A DNA stretch of 64,000 nucleotides, taken from Listeria floridensis FSL S10-1187. Its GTDB lineage: Bacteria; Bacillota; Bacilli; Lactobacillales; Listeriaceae. A program made the translations under genes and the position numbers. This document shows, piece after piece, positions 47,807 to 58,443 of the stretch (position 1 is its first letter; every line of letters starts with the position of its first letter). The stretch spans positions 1 through 64,000 of the forward strand of contig NZ_AODF01000026.1 of the NCBI RefSeq assembly GCF_000525875.1, in the 5' to 3' direction. The notes under the pieces were generated by a model. That model made no database searches. It saw nothing but the letters and a program-made list of their open reading frames with translations, and was not told where the DNA came from.

Positions 47807-49276
47807 TCACGGTAAAAACGTTTCACCCATCAAATAAAAATCAACTTCTCTAGCCGTTTCTCGACCTTCTGCGATCGCCGTCACAACAAGACTTTGGCCG
47901 TTTCTTGCATCGCCACAAGCAAAGACACGCTCAGAACTTGACCTGTAAAATCCTTTCGCCGCATCAATCGTATGCCGGTCCGTTTGATTCACATCAAAGT
48001 TTGTAAAAATATCATCCGTTGCGCCCGCAAAACCGGCCGCAATCAATACCATTTCCGCTCTATAAATCCGCTCCGTTCCTGGAACTTCCGTATATCGTCC
48101 CGTTGATTCATCACGCGATACCTGAATCGTCTTAAGACCCGTAAGCTGATTGGCTTCGTCCTTCAAAAATTCTACCGGACTAACAAAATACTCACGCGGA
48201 TCATGTCCATAAACAGCGTCCGCTTCCTCGTGCGCATAATCCATCTGAAAAACGAGCGGATACTCCGGCCACGGATTCCCGGCTGCGCGTTCCGAAACCG
48301 GCTTGCCGCGCCTCCCAAGCTGCACAATCGACTCGGCGCCCTGACGCAGCGCCGTCGCCACACAATCCGCTCCCGTATCGCCGCCGCCAATAATCAGCAC
48401 ATTTTTGCCCTTAGCAGAAAGCGTCTGTTCCGCATTTCCCGAAAGCAAATCTTGAATACTTTGCGTCAAATAAGGTACCGCCAAGTGAATCCCGAGCGCC
48501 TCCCGACCTGGAATCGAAACCTCGCGCGGCTTGCTCGCACCCGTTGCAAGAACTAAACAATCGTACGTTTTTTTAAGTTCATCCGCTGAAATGTCCTTGC
48601 CGCACTCCATACCCGTAACAAATTCAATCCCTTCCGCCCGCATCAATTCCACACGACGTTCCACTGATTCCTTTTCAAGCTTCATAGTTGGAATCCCGTA
48701 CATGAGCAGTCCGCCAATACGGTCGCTTTTTTCAAAAACCGTCACCTGATGTCCAGCCTGATTCAGCTGATCTGCACAAGCAAGCCCCGCCGGTCCCGAA
48801 CCGATAATCGCAACTTTTTTCCCCGTGCGTGTTTTTGGCGGATTCGGTTTAATCCAGCCTTCCGCGAAACCACGATCAATAATCGCTTTTTCGATCGATT
48901 TGATTCCGACAGCCGGTTCTGAGATGGCAACCGTACAACTTCCTTCACAAGGAGCCGGACAAATCCGCCCAGTAAACTCGGGAAAATTATTTGTTTTAAG
49001 CAAAAGCTCAAGTGCTTCCTTCCATTCACCGCGGTAAACGGCATCATTCCACTCTGGAATCAAATTGTGGAGCGGACAGCCGGAAACCCCATTTTTAATT
49101 TCCATCCCGATGCTGCAAAACGGAACGCCGCAATCCATACAGCGTGCCGCTTGAATCGTCAAGTCTTTCTCTGGAAGCGGCAAGCTATATTCATTCCAGT
49201 CGCGTACCCGCTCCTTCGGCTTTCTGACCGGTGTTTGAATTCTGTCATATTCTATAAAACCCGTCGCTTTTCCCAT
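47807..49276 (-). CDS. gltD: Glutamate synthase small subunit
   Basis: A 489-aa iron-sulfur flavoprotein giving electrons from NADPH to the large subunit for glutamate formation from glutamine and 2-oxoglutarate. N-terminal Cys clusters CMDCGVPFC and CPLHNLIPEWND, CPAPCEGSC; FAD motif IIGSGPAGLACADQL; NADPH motif IIGGGDTGADCVATAL; C-terminal FACGDARNGQSLVV. It starts 12 bp after the large-subunit stop, forming the glt operon. Length typical. Confidence 0.93.
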   Translation of the reverse strand: MGKATGFIEYDRIQTPVRKPKERVRDWNEYSLPLPEKDLTIQAARCMDCGVPFCSIGMEIKNGVSGCPLHNLIPEWNDAVYRGEWKEALELLLKTNNFPEFTGRICPAPCEGSCTVAISEPAVGIKSIEKAIIDRGFAEGWIKPNPPKTRTGKKVAIIGSGPAGLACADQLNQAGHQVTVFEKSDRIGGLLMYGIPTMKLEKESVERRVELMRAEGIEFVTGMECGKDISADELKKTYDCLVLATGASKPREVSIPGREALGIHLAVPYLTQSIQDLLSGNAEQTLSAKGKNVLIIGGGDTGADCVATALRQGAESIVQLGRRGKPVSERAAGNPWPEYPLVFQMDYAHEEADAVYGHDPREYFVSPVEFLKDEANQLTGLKTIQVSRDESTGRYTEVPGTERIYRAEMVLIAAGFAGATDDIFTNFDVNQTDRHTIDAAKGFYRSSSERVFACGDARNGQSLVVTAIAEGRETAREVDFYLMGETFLP

Positions 49277-49288
49277 CTCGATTCCTCC

Positions 49289-52200
49289 TTAACGAGCAGC
49301 CTGCCCGACTTTTTGACCTGTCATTTCATAAAACGCTGCGAGTTCTGCGTCACGCTTTGAAACACCTTTAGATTCATTTTCGGCAATTTTCGTAAGCATC
49401 GCCTCATATTCATGCGGAATGAGGAAAACAAAATTCGCCAATTCCTGTTCAAAGTGTGCCAAAATCCGCTTGGCTGTCTTGCTTCCCGTATAACCCGCAT
49501 GCTTTTGAAGCATTTCGCGAAGTTCAGCTTGCTCGCGCGCACTCGAAACACCGCGCACACTCACAAGTTCAGTATTAATTTTGCGCCGTGTTTCTGCCTC
49601 ATGCTGCGTATAAAGATAAGCCGTTCCGCCGCTCATTCCCGCAGCAAAGTTCAAGCCAATCTCCCCGAGCACAACCACCGTTCCACCTGTCATATACTCA
49701 CAGCCGTTATCGCCGATTCCTTCGACCACTGTTTTCGCGCCGCTGTTCCGAACCGCAAAACGCGCGCCTGCTTTACCATGTAAATACGCTTCGCCGCCCG
49801 TTGCCCCGTAAAGCGTAACATTCCCAGCAATCGCCGAATCTTCTGCTGTAATCGGCGTTTTCGCATCTGGCTTCACAATCAGCTTTCCGCCCGAAAGCCC
49901 TTTCCCAAGATAGTCATTTGCATCGCCTTCGACAAAAAGGGTCATTCCCTTCGGTGCAAATGCCCCGAAACTTTGCCCGGCCGAACCTTGGAATGTAAGC
50001 GAGATCGTATCCTCGGGAAGTCCATCTGCGCCGTATTTTTCACTGATCATTGCCCCAGAAATCGCTCCAACTGCTCGGTCGGTGTTCCGAATCCCGAACG
50101 TTCCTGAAACCCGTTCTTGATTTTCGAGCGCTGGTTGAATGAGCTCTTTTAAAAAAAGACTGATCAAGTGTTTTTTCCAGTTCATGATCTTGGCGTTTCG
50201 TACAAAACTGATCTTGCTCCCGGTAAAACGCATCCATATAGAGCAGCTTCGAAAAATCGAGATACTTCGCTTTCCAGTGTGCACGTTTCCGGTCATGCTC
50301 CATCAAAAGTTCCTTATGGCCGATGATCTCAGAAAGGCTTCTCACACCAAGTTCCGCCATTGTTTCCCGCATTTCCTCTGCAATGAAATGAAAGAAGCGA
50401 ACGACATGATCGGCCGACCCGCCAAATTTCTTGCGCAGTTCTGGATTCTGGGTGGCAATACCGACCGGACACGTATCCAAATGACAAACTCGCATCATTA
50501 CACAGCCAAGCGTCACTAGCGGCGCTGTTGCGAAACCAAATTCCTCAGCGCCGAGCATGGCTGCGACAAGCACATCTTTCCCGGTCATCAGTTTCCCATC
50601 TGTTTCAAGTACCACTTGACTGCGAAGATTATTTAACAGAAGCGTCTGCTGCGTTTCCGCAAGTCCGATTTCCCACGGTACACCTGCATGGCGAATACTG
50701 CTTCGAGCCGCCGCCCCTGTTCCGCCTTCGTAACCGCTGATTAAAATCACATCTGCTTTTCCTTTTGCCACACCCGCAGCAATCGTTCCGACGCCAGTTT
50801 TTGATACGAGTTTGACGCTGATGCGTGCTTTCGGATTGGCATTTTTCAAGTCGAAAATAAGTTGCGACAAGTCTTCAATCGAATAAATATCATGGTGCGG
50901 CGGAGGTGAAATCAAGCCGACACCAGTCGTTGAGCCGCGCGTTTTCGAAATCCATGGATAGACTTTTTGGCTTGGAAGGTGTCCACCTTCACCTGGCTTC
51001 GCTCCTTGCGCCATTTTAATCTGCAATTCATCCGCGTTAACCAGATAATGGCTTGTTACGCCGAATCGACCAGAAGCAATTTGCTTGATGGCACTGCGTT
51101 TCCAGTCGCCATTCTCTTCTTTTTCAAACCGCTCAGGGTTTTCGCCGCCTTCACCGCTGTTGCTTTTTCCGCCAATTCGGTTCATCGCGACAGCGAGAGC
51201 TTCGTGCGCTTCCTTGCTGATTGAGCCATATGACATGGCACCTGTTTTAAAACGCTTGAAAATTGCTTCGACCGGTTCGACTTCTTCAAGCGGAATCGGT
51301 GCTTTCGTTTTCTTGAATGTCAAAAGCCCCCGTAAGAATGCGTTATTTTGATTTTGCATTAAATCCGCATAAAGATCATAGGCTTCACGGTTGTTTTCAC
51401 GTGCTGCTCGCTGTAAAGAGTGAATCGCAAGCGGATTGAAAACATGATACTCGCCGTTTGTACGGAATTGATATTCACCACCCGACTCAAGCGTGCTCAC
51501 TTCATAGCCGATATCATGAAAAGCTTTTCGATGTCTCAGCCACGCTTCCTCAGCAATGACAGCGAGTGGAATTCCTGAAAGCTGACTATTCGTTCCCGTG
51601 AAATAAGTATCCATCACATGATCAGAAAGTCCGATCGCTTCAAAAATTTGAGCACCGCGATAACTTTGCACCGTTGAAATCCCCATTTTCGACATCACTT
51701 TAAGAAGCCCGTCCGTAATCGCTTCAAGATAGCGCTGCTCCGCTTGATCGATCGTAAATCCTTTGATCCGTCCTTGTTCGATTAATTGACGGAAGCCTTC
51801 AATCGCGAGATATGGATGAACAGCATCTGCACCATAACCGACAAGTAGCGCCGTATGATGCACATCGCGTGCTTCTGCTGTTTTCACGATAATACTTGCC
51901 CGCGTCCGAATCCCTTTTTTCGTAAGGTAAAGATGCAGCCCGCTTGTCACAAGCAGTGACGGAATTCCGATCCAATCTTCATTCACGCCTTCGTCCGTCA
52001 GCACGATCAATTTACAACCGCTTCGAATTGCTTCAGCAGCTTGTTCAAAAATCCGCTCGAGCCGCACTTCCAGTTGTTCCCGTTCTTTCTTGCGGAACAA
52101 AATCGGAATCACAGCAGTTGGACTTGCAAATTTATGCTGATTGAGCAGGGCTTGATAGTCTTTGCGCGATAAAACCGGTGTTTCGAGCCGAATCCGCTCT

Positions 52201-53882
52201 GCATTTTCCGCAGACGGCTCAAGGATATTCCCTTCATCACCAAGCAGAGTCATTGTCGAGACCACCATTTCCTCACGCAACCCGTCAATCGGCGGATTGG
52301 TTACTTGCGCAAAAAGCTGTTTGAAATAGTGAAACAAGATTTGTGGTCGTTTGGAAAGTACCGCAAGCGGCGCATCATAACCCATCGCACCCGTTGGATC
52401 TTTCTTTTCAACCACCATTGGAATCAAGATTTTATTCAGCTCATCTTGTGTGTATCCAAACGCTTGCTGCAGCTTGAAGCACTCGCTTTTGGAAAGCTCA
52501 TGTTCCTCTAGATGTGCTTCATTTCGCAGTTCCGCAATTTCCGTCAAATGCCCATCCAGCCAGCTTCGATAGGGTTTTTGCGACATCAAGTCTGCTTTTA
52601 ATTCCGCATCAGAAATCATCCGGCCAGCTTCAAGATCAATCAATAGCATTTCGCCGGCTCCGACTGTTTCTTTGCGGATAATATCTTCTGGGTCAACCGG
52701 AACTACACCAGTTTCCGAAGAATAAATAATCGTATGATCTTTCGTTTCATAGTAGCGCGCTGGTCGCAAACCGTTTCGATCGAGAATCGTGCCGATTACA
52801 CGTCCATCCGTGAATGAAATCGACGTTGGGCCGTCCCACGGTTCCATCAGCGTAGCGTGATACTCATAAAATGCCCGCCTCAAATCTGGCAAGTTCTTAT
52901 TTTTATCCCATGGTTCCGGAATCAACATCATCGCCGCATGCGGCAAACTTCGCCCATTTTGCACAAGAAACTCAAGCGCATTATCAAGCGTGGCCGAATC
53001 GCTTCCGCTTTCATCAATAATTGGAAAAATCCGGCTTAGCTTTTCCCCAAAAACCGTACTTTTTACTCGTTTCTCCCGTGCCTTCATCCAATTAACGTTG
53101 CCGCGTTGTGTGTTGATCTCGCCGTTATGAACGAGATAGCGATAAGGATGCGCCCGCTCCCAGCTCGGAAAAGTGTTCGTCGAAAACCGCGAATGAACCA
53201 GCGCAAACGCCGAAGTATAAGCTGAATCCGCAAGATCGAGATAGTAAGCACTAATTTGTTCAGGTGTAAGCATTCCTTTAAAAATAATCGTCCGAGTGGA
53301 TAAACTCGGGATATAAAATGGCTCAGAAATCTGTTCGCTTTCCGCCGCATAATTTTCAATTTGGCGCCGGATCAAATAAAGCTCGCGCTCAAATTCCCGC
53401 TCCGACAATTCAGCATTTTTCGCAATAAAGACCTGATAAATATCAGGTTCCGTCTTGCGTGCCCCAGCTCCGATTTGTTCTGGGTCAACTGGCAGCTTCC
53501 GAAAGCCGATCAATTGCTGACCTTCTTCTACAATGATGCGCTCAAGCTCATTCATCAACAGCTCGCGTTCAGCCGTATTCTTCGCAAAATTAATCATCCC
53601 AACCGCATAATGATACCGTTCCGGAAGTTCAATCCCGACTTCTGCTGCTTTCGCGCGAAAAAAAGAATCCGAAATCTCAAGCAAAATTCCCGCTCCGTCT
53701 CCGGTATCTCCTCCCACTTCACCGCCGCGATGTTTCAGCTGGCATAACATATTAATTCCATCTGTTACGATTTTATGCGTCGCCTTATTTTTTATATTCG
53801 CCACGAAACCAATCCCGCAAGCATCATGCTCGTTTTGCGGATTATATAGCCCGTGTTGCTTTGGCAGTCCAGCATTTTTCAT
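49289..53882 (-). CDS. gltA: Glutamate synthase large subunit, frame broken at T7
   Basis: About 1530 aa after repair. Mature glutaminase Cys in [13 protein letters not shown], class-II amidotransferase motifs, the central FMN-binding synthase domain ([29 protein letters not shown]), an iron-sulfur motif [17 protein letters not shown], and the C-terminal beta-helix domain ([20 protein letters not shown]). The end is shifted at the A7 run 50151-50157; one base less gives [21 protein letters not shown]. It performs glutamine-dependent glutamate synthesis with GltD. ATG with GAAGGAGGAA upstream, divergent from gltC. Confidence 0.92.
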
Positions 53883-54014
53883 CGAAATTCCTCCTTCACT
53901 TACTCCATTTATTCGAATAAACTAAATTAATAGATAATTTAATTCCAAGCCTCGATTTTTTGACTTGGATATGTAAACTCTATTTTATTCCTTTTCATTT
54001 ATCGAAACAATATA

Positions 54015-54046
54015 TATAATAGAATAAAACCATCTCATTTCGAGAA
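54015..54046 (+). promoter_or_regulatory. gltC promoter -10 and GltC box
   Basis: TATAAT (54015-54020) is followed by ATCTCATTTCGAGAA (54032-54046), nearly identical to the Box I dyad ATCTCATTTTGAGAT bound by B. subtilis GltC. Its place just downstream of the gltC -10 fits autorepression; activation of divergent gltA from the same region is inferred. Confidence 0.75.
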
Positions 54047-54063
54047 TGATTGGAGGAAAGCAC

Positions 54064-54954
54064 TTGGAATTACGCCAATTAAAATACTTTATGGAAGTAG
54101 CCCGAGTAGAGCACATGACACAGGCTTCTCTCAATCTCCATGTAGCCCAATCTGCCGTCAGCCGGCAGATCATGAAACTTGAAGAAGAACTTGGCGTCGC
54201 CTTATTTGAACGTATTGGCCGAAATATGCGACTTACATCAGTTGGTGCAGATTTCTTACAACAAGCAAAAATTGCCTTAAATGAGTTGCAAAAAGCAGAA
54301 GCGCTTGTGACCGAATATACCAATCCAAACCTTGGAACCGTCCAAGTCGGCTTACCGAACTCACTGGCGACAAAAGTTCTCCCTGCTGTCATTTCCGCAT
54401 TCCGGAAAGCCTATCCCGACATTACTTACCAATTTCGCGAAGGTTCGAACGCTGAGCTTAAAGAAATGCTTCGATCGGGTGAGCTCGATTTGACGTTCCT
54501 ATCGCCGCTTCACGATACTAAAGAAGAATTTCTTGCCACTCGTTTTTTTGATGAAAAACTGAAACTCATTGTGCCAGCTTCGCATCCGCTCAGCGCCGAA
54601 GTTTCCGTATCAATCAGCGAGTTAAAAGATGAAGACTTCATTTTGTACCCCGAAGAATTCGATCTCTATAAAATTGTTGCGAACGCTGCGGCTCAAAAAG
54701 GCTTCGCACCCAAAGTCGCCTTCAAGAGCCAAGACTTTTACACCATTCAAGGACTCGTTGGCGCCGGACTTGGCGTAAGCATACTCCCAGAGATGATCCT
54801 CGACGGAGCCGTTTTCAAAAACACAAAAAGCGTTTCGTTCATTGACCGGGAACTTCGCCGCTCAGTAGGCATCGTCACCGCGAAAAAACGCAAGCTTTCC
54901 CCTTCGGAGGATTTGTTTTACCATTTTATTTTGGATTTTTTTCAAGCAACGTAA
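54064..54954 (+). CDS. gltC: LysR-family activator of glutamate synthase (GltC)
   Basis: A 296-aa LysR regulator: LELRQLKYFMEVARVEHMTQASLNLHVAQSAVSRQIMKLEEELG is the HTH, and the effector domain runs from about residue 90 (GTVQVGLPNSLATKVLP) with GAGLGVSILPEMIL near 240. TTG start with GGAGGAAAG at the right distance; the earlier in-frame ATG overlaps the GltC box. It activates gltA-gltD in response to the 2-oxoglutarate/glutamate balance in Bacillus; divergent placement and box support the same here. Confidence 0.9.
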   Translation: MELRQLKYFMEVARVEHMTQASLNLHVAQSAVSRQIMKLEEELGVALFERIGRNMRLTSVGADFLQQAKIALNELQKAEALVTEYTNPNLGTVQVGLPNSLATKVLPAVISAFRKAYPDITYQFREGSNAELKEMLRSGELDLTFLSPLHDTKEEFLATRFFDEKLKLIVPASHPLSAEVSVSISELKDEDFILYPEEFDLYKIVANAAAQKGFAPKVAFKSQDFYTIQGLVGAGLGVSILPEMILDGAVFKNTKSVSFIDRELRRSVGIVTAKKRKLSPSEDLFYHFILDFFQAT

Positions 54955-54955
54955 A

Positions 54956-54993
54956 AAGCAGGATTGCGGACTTAAGTCCGCAATCCTGCTTTT
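54956..54993. terminator. Bidirectional terminator between gltC and YiaA-like gene
   Basis: Perfect 17-bp stem AGCAGGATTGCGGAC / GTCCGCAATCCTGCT with TTAA loop and flanking A5/T5. Confidence 0.92.
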
Positions 54994-55002
54994 TCGTTAC
55001 AC

Positions 55003-55269
55003 TTATTCAACATCTTGTTCCGCAGCACGATCAACTGCTCGAAACATTTGATTATAACGTTCTTCATCTTCTTGATTATCACGAACTACCTTCGCAACAG
55101 TGAATGCGGATGATACTAATCCGATTGAAGCCATGAAATAATAGCCTTTTACCATTAGTGGTTCCTTCAAAGTAATCAGTCCAATAATCATAAGCGCCAG
55201 AAAAGCCAAAAATGCTCCCCATGCAAGCAGAACAAAGGCTGGCGAATTTCGATAAGCTTTGCGTTTCAT
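55003..55269 (-). CDS. YiaA/YiaB-type two-helix membrane protein
   Basis: An 88-aa protein with two membrane helices (about residues 12-32 and 42-62: FVLLAWGAFLAFLALMIIGL and GYYFMASIGLVSSAFTVAKVVRD) as in the YiaAB domain, then an acidic tail with NQEDEERYNQMF. Function unknown. ATG with GGGAGGACAT upstream. Confidence 0.75.
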   Translation of the reverse strand: MKRKAYRNSPAFVLLAWGAFLAFLALMIIGLITLKEPLMVKGYYFMASIGLVSSAFTVAKVVRDNQEDEERYNQMFRAVDRAAEQDVE

Positions 55270-55634
55270 ATGTATGTCCTCCCTTTTTAATGTTGTACAG
55301 CGAATAGATCAAATCCTATAGCTCACACTCATATCTATCTATATTTTCAAAATTTGATTATGAACTTTATTTATTTGTCTATTCAAACATCTTAAATCCT
55401 ACCATATACTAAACTAAAAGTATGTAGACATTTTGTGAACATTATTGCTACTATCATTAATTTTGACCATCTTTCAAAAAATCGACACTTTTTCAACAAA
55501 ACTTCAATCACTCCCAAAACTGTTCTAAAAAGAACACCATGCTCCCATAAAATATCTTACTTCTGAAAAAAAAAGAAGACTGCACGATTACAGTTTAGAG
55601 CATTTGGAAAACAGTTTGGATACTTTTTACAAAC
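55270..55634. other. AT-rich intergenic region without a recognised gene
   Basis: I find no open frame with a ribosome site, no RNA fold that stands out and no repeat unit here. Only generic A/T runs and a possible TATACT-like promoter near 55405 for the leftward gene are seen. Confidence 0.6.
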
Positions 55635-55668
55635 AAAAAAGCCAGCATCTTTATCACTGACTTTTTTG
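55635..55668 (-). terminator. Terminator of the GNAT gene
   Basis: Stem AAAAAAGCCAG / CTGACTTTTTT with a 10-base loop, just after the acetyltransferase stop on the minus strand. Confidence 0.7.
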
Positions 55669-55681
55669 CTAACATCATTGC

Positions 55682-56205
55682 CTAACCCATTTCAAGAAAC
55701 GGCTTCGGATAACTAACCATTCCGTTAATTTTCAAAAGATCATCTCGATTCAACTCAAGCATCAAGAAAGCCTCATCTGGAACCGGAAATGGTGCTGTAA
55801 TTCCATAATCCGAAGCAGGCTTAAAACCGAACCGCGGATAGTATTCCGCATGCCCGAGCACGCTTATTGCCGGATAATCCGTCTGTTTTGCTCGCTCAAT
55901 CCCCGCTTCGATCAACTTTGAACCAACCTGTTTTCCTTGATATGCCTGTAAAACCGCTACTGGCGCGAGAACTAAAATCGGAAGCTCAGCCCACCAGCAC
56001 CAACAACTCTAGCTTCTGTGAACAAAATATGGCCGATCAAATTCCCTGTTTGCTCCTCTTCAGCCACAAGCGCAAAATCATTTAGATAGCTGTCTGTATC
56101 GCGTAATCGTTCCACAAGTTCAGCTTCCGCTTTTTGCCCAAAAGCTTCTTTCAAGATTTCTGCAATAGCCGGATAATCGCTCGCTTTTTCTGCCCGAATT
56201 CTCAT
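55682..56205 (-). CDS. GNAT-family N-acetyltransferase, frame broken by a missing base
   Basis: About 173 aa after repair: MRIRAEKASDYPAIAEILKEAFGQ and IGHILFTEARVVGAGG in one frame; PVAVLQAYQGKQVGSKLIEAGIERAK (acetyl-CoA loop) and GHAEYYPRFGFKPASDYGI in the next. The break is at CCC 55990-55992, where one more C restores GGAELPILVLAP; this is the only clear deletion in a G/C run. The start ATG 56205 lies just downstream of the dehydrogenase stop. The YhbS-like subfamily has no fixed substrate. Confidence 0.8.
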
Positions 56206-56207
56206 CC

Positions 56208-57308
56208 TCACAAAACCTCAACCTTCGCCACATGCTCTTCAAGCGCCAGAAATGCTTGATACACACATGCCGCATCCACATCCTGCGGCATCAAGTGAAT
56301 CATCTCAGAAGGTGCAGCAGCTCGCTCGGAAACGCGCATCAAATCAGCTTTAGAAACACCTTCAAGCCCAATACCTCCAAGCGAATATGGCAATCCAAGT
56401 TTTTGATAAAATGGCAAAAGCGCATTGATTTCCGCGAATCGCCCTTCAATCACAAGCTGTATCAAAATCCCATAAGCAACCTTCATGCCGTGTAGCAAGC
56501 GATGTGTCCCAGGAAGCAACGTGAGGGCATCATGAATCGAATGTGCCCCCGCCGTACGTCCATACTTATCACCGAAACCGCCTACCATGCCGGCAAGCAT
56601 AATGTTTGTTTCCACAACTTTCACGAATTCAGCATTTAACTCTTGCCTGTCCATCGCGAGAAGAGCTGCTTCACTAAGCGCAAGCAAGTCATCGCGGCAT
56701 TTCCGTGCTGCAAACGCTGCAATTTCAATTTCAACTGATCGTTCCGGTAATTGCGAAATCACAATATCCGCTTCATACCATTTCGCAAGTGTATCGCCAA
56801 TGCCGGCAACCATTAAGGCTTTCGGTGATGCCAAAATCACTTCGGGGTCAACCAAAACCAGTGCACTGCTGACGGGAAAAATTTCAAACCGAATCATTTC
56901 CCCTTCACTCGTGTACATCACACTAAGCGGTGTATAAGCCGCACAAGTTGCAGCAAGCGTCGGCAATATCAAAACCGGAACAGCAGCTACAAATGCCGCC
57001 GCTTTCGCTAAATCTGCCACTTTTCCTCCCCCAACAGCAATAACTGCTTGATTGGTATCAGCCGTAATTTGCTGGGCGAGTAAATCACGTGCTTCATATG
57101 TAACTTGTCCACCATACTCTAAATAAGTTGCATCAAAATTTGACAAGTCTGGAAATTTCGACTTTACAGCTTTCCAAGATTTCGTTCCGTGAAGTACCAA
57201 AACCCGTCTTAACCCGCGGCGCTCAAGATGTTCTGGAAGCGTATCCCAAATACCGGCTCCACAGCTATATTCAGCAGGTGCACCACGAACAATCAATTCA
57301 TCCGTCAT
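56208..57308 (-). CDS. Iron-containing/glycerol dehydrogenase family protein
   Basis: A 366-aa group III metal-dependent dehydrogenase. NAD-binding GGGKVADLAKAAA, PTLAATCAAYTPLSV, metal site with Asp in VAGIGDTLAKWYEAD and His in AGAHSIHDALTLLPGTHRLLHGMKVAYG. The ATG at 57308 is preceded by GGAGGGG; the 22-codon extension before it is not homologous. It reduces or oxidises a small polyol or hydroxyketone. In Listeria the orthologue lies near glt genes. The GNAT start overlaps its stop, so the two are coupled. Confidence 0.87.
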   Translation of the reverse strand: MTDELIVRGAPAEYSCGAGIWDTLPEHLERRGLRRVLVLHGTKSWKAVKSKFPDLSNFDATYLEYGGQVTYEARDLLAQQITADTNQAVIAVGGGKVADLAKAAAFVAAVPVLILPTLAATCAAYTPLSVMYTSEGEMIRFEIFPVSSALVLVDPEVILASPKALMVAGIGDTLAKWYEADIVISQLPERSVEIEIAAFAARKCRDDLLALSEAALLAMDRQELNAEFVKVVETNIMLAGMVGGFGDKYGRTAGAHSIHDALTLLPGTHRLLHGMKVAYGILIQLVIEGRFAEINALLPFYQKLGLPYSLGGIGLEGVSKADLMRVSERAAAPSEMIHLMPQDVDAACVYQAFLALEEHVAKVEVL

Positions 57309-57387
57309 AAAAACCCCTCCGATTTTTGTTTTTAGTTCACATTGTAAGCAAACTGAAGACACCTTGTCAAGCATCTTCCGTCACCTT

Positions 57388-58428
57388 TCATTCTTTTGCG
57401 ATCAGCAAATAATCATCTTTTTGTTCAAATGATAGAATCACGTCCGTATAAACGCCTTCCTCAGAACGGATTTCAAGGGCATGCCCTAATTTTCTAGACA
57501 TTTGCTTGGCAAGGTAAAGTCCCATTCCGGTTGCTTTTTTTTCCTGACGACCTGTTACACCAGTAAAACCCTGCTCAAACACTCGCGGCAAGTCTTCCGG
57601 ACTGATTCCGCGCCCGTTGTCTCTGATATGAAGCCTCGTTGTGTTCGCTTTTGTGTCGCACCAAATTTTAATTTCACCGCCAGATTCGGTATATTTGAGT
57701 GCGTTTGACAGAATTTGATCCAATATAAAACCCAGCCACTTGCTGTCAGTACGGACTTCAACATCACTGCCTGAAAGAGTCAGCTTCTTTCTACCTGAAA
57801 TAAACAGCTTCGAATGACGCTTAATGGCTTCACGAACAACCGAGCCAAGATTATGCTCTTGAATAAAGTAATCCTTTGCAAACGTATCAAGTCTCGAGAA
57901 ATAAAGAGCCTGCATCACAAGCTGATCCACTCGGTCAAGTTCTTCATCGACTTTTTCAAAAATCGTCGTTGTTTCGTTTAAATCAGGATTCTTAATCAGC
58001 ATTTTGCTAGCCACAAGCGGTGTTTTTACCTCGTGAACCCAGTACAAAATAAAATCATGATACTCTTCTTGCTTTTCTTCAAGTGCTCGAATTTTCTTTT
58101 GTTCCTCACGGTGTTTTTTGCGCATCAATTCGTTAAAAAAAGCTTGTTCGCTTGTGCGCGGCTTTGGCAAAAGTTCAATAATATTCTCTTCGATTTCTCC
58201 GTCTACTAGTTCCTTCATATCTTTCCAGTAGCGATACTTAAAACTGTATCCAAGCACTAAGTAAGCTGCTAAAAAATAAAAAAGACAAACATGTATAAAT
58301 ACACGATATTTCCAATTGTTAGCTTGCTGTTCGGATCAATGTAAATCAACAACCCAATGAAAAACATAACAATGAAAAAAAAATAAAATAAAGAAACGCT
58401 TATCACGGACATAACGCCAAAAGGTCAT
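57388..58428 (-). CDS. virS: Sensor histidine kinase VirS, two frame breaks
   Basis: About 346 aa after repair, the length I recall for L. monocytogenes VirS. N-terminal two helices (FFILFFFIVMFFIGLLIYID and IVYLYMFVFFIFLAAYLVLGY) without a large extracellular loop (intramembrane-sensing type), then kinase with the His box LYWVHEVKTPLVAS, N box LSNALKYTESGG, and DNGRGISPEDLPRVFEQGF, GMGLYLAKQM. The start MTFWRYVRDKR has AAGGAGCGAG. Breaks: one extra base in the nine-base run 58375-58383, one missing in 58271-58283. With VirR and VirAB it responds to cell-envelope antibiotics such as nisin and bacitracin. Confidence 0.85.
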
Positions 58429-58443
58429 CACGCTCGCTCCTTT

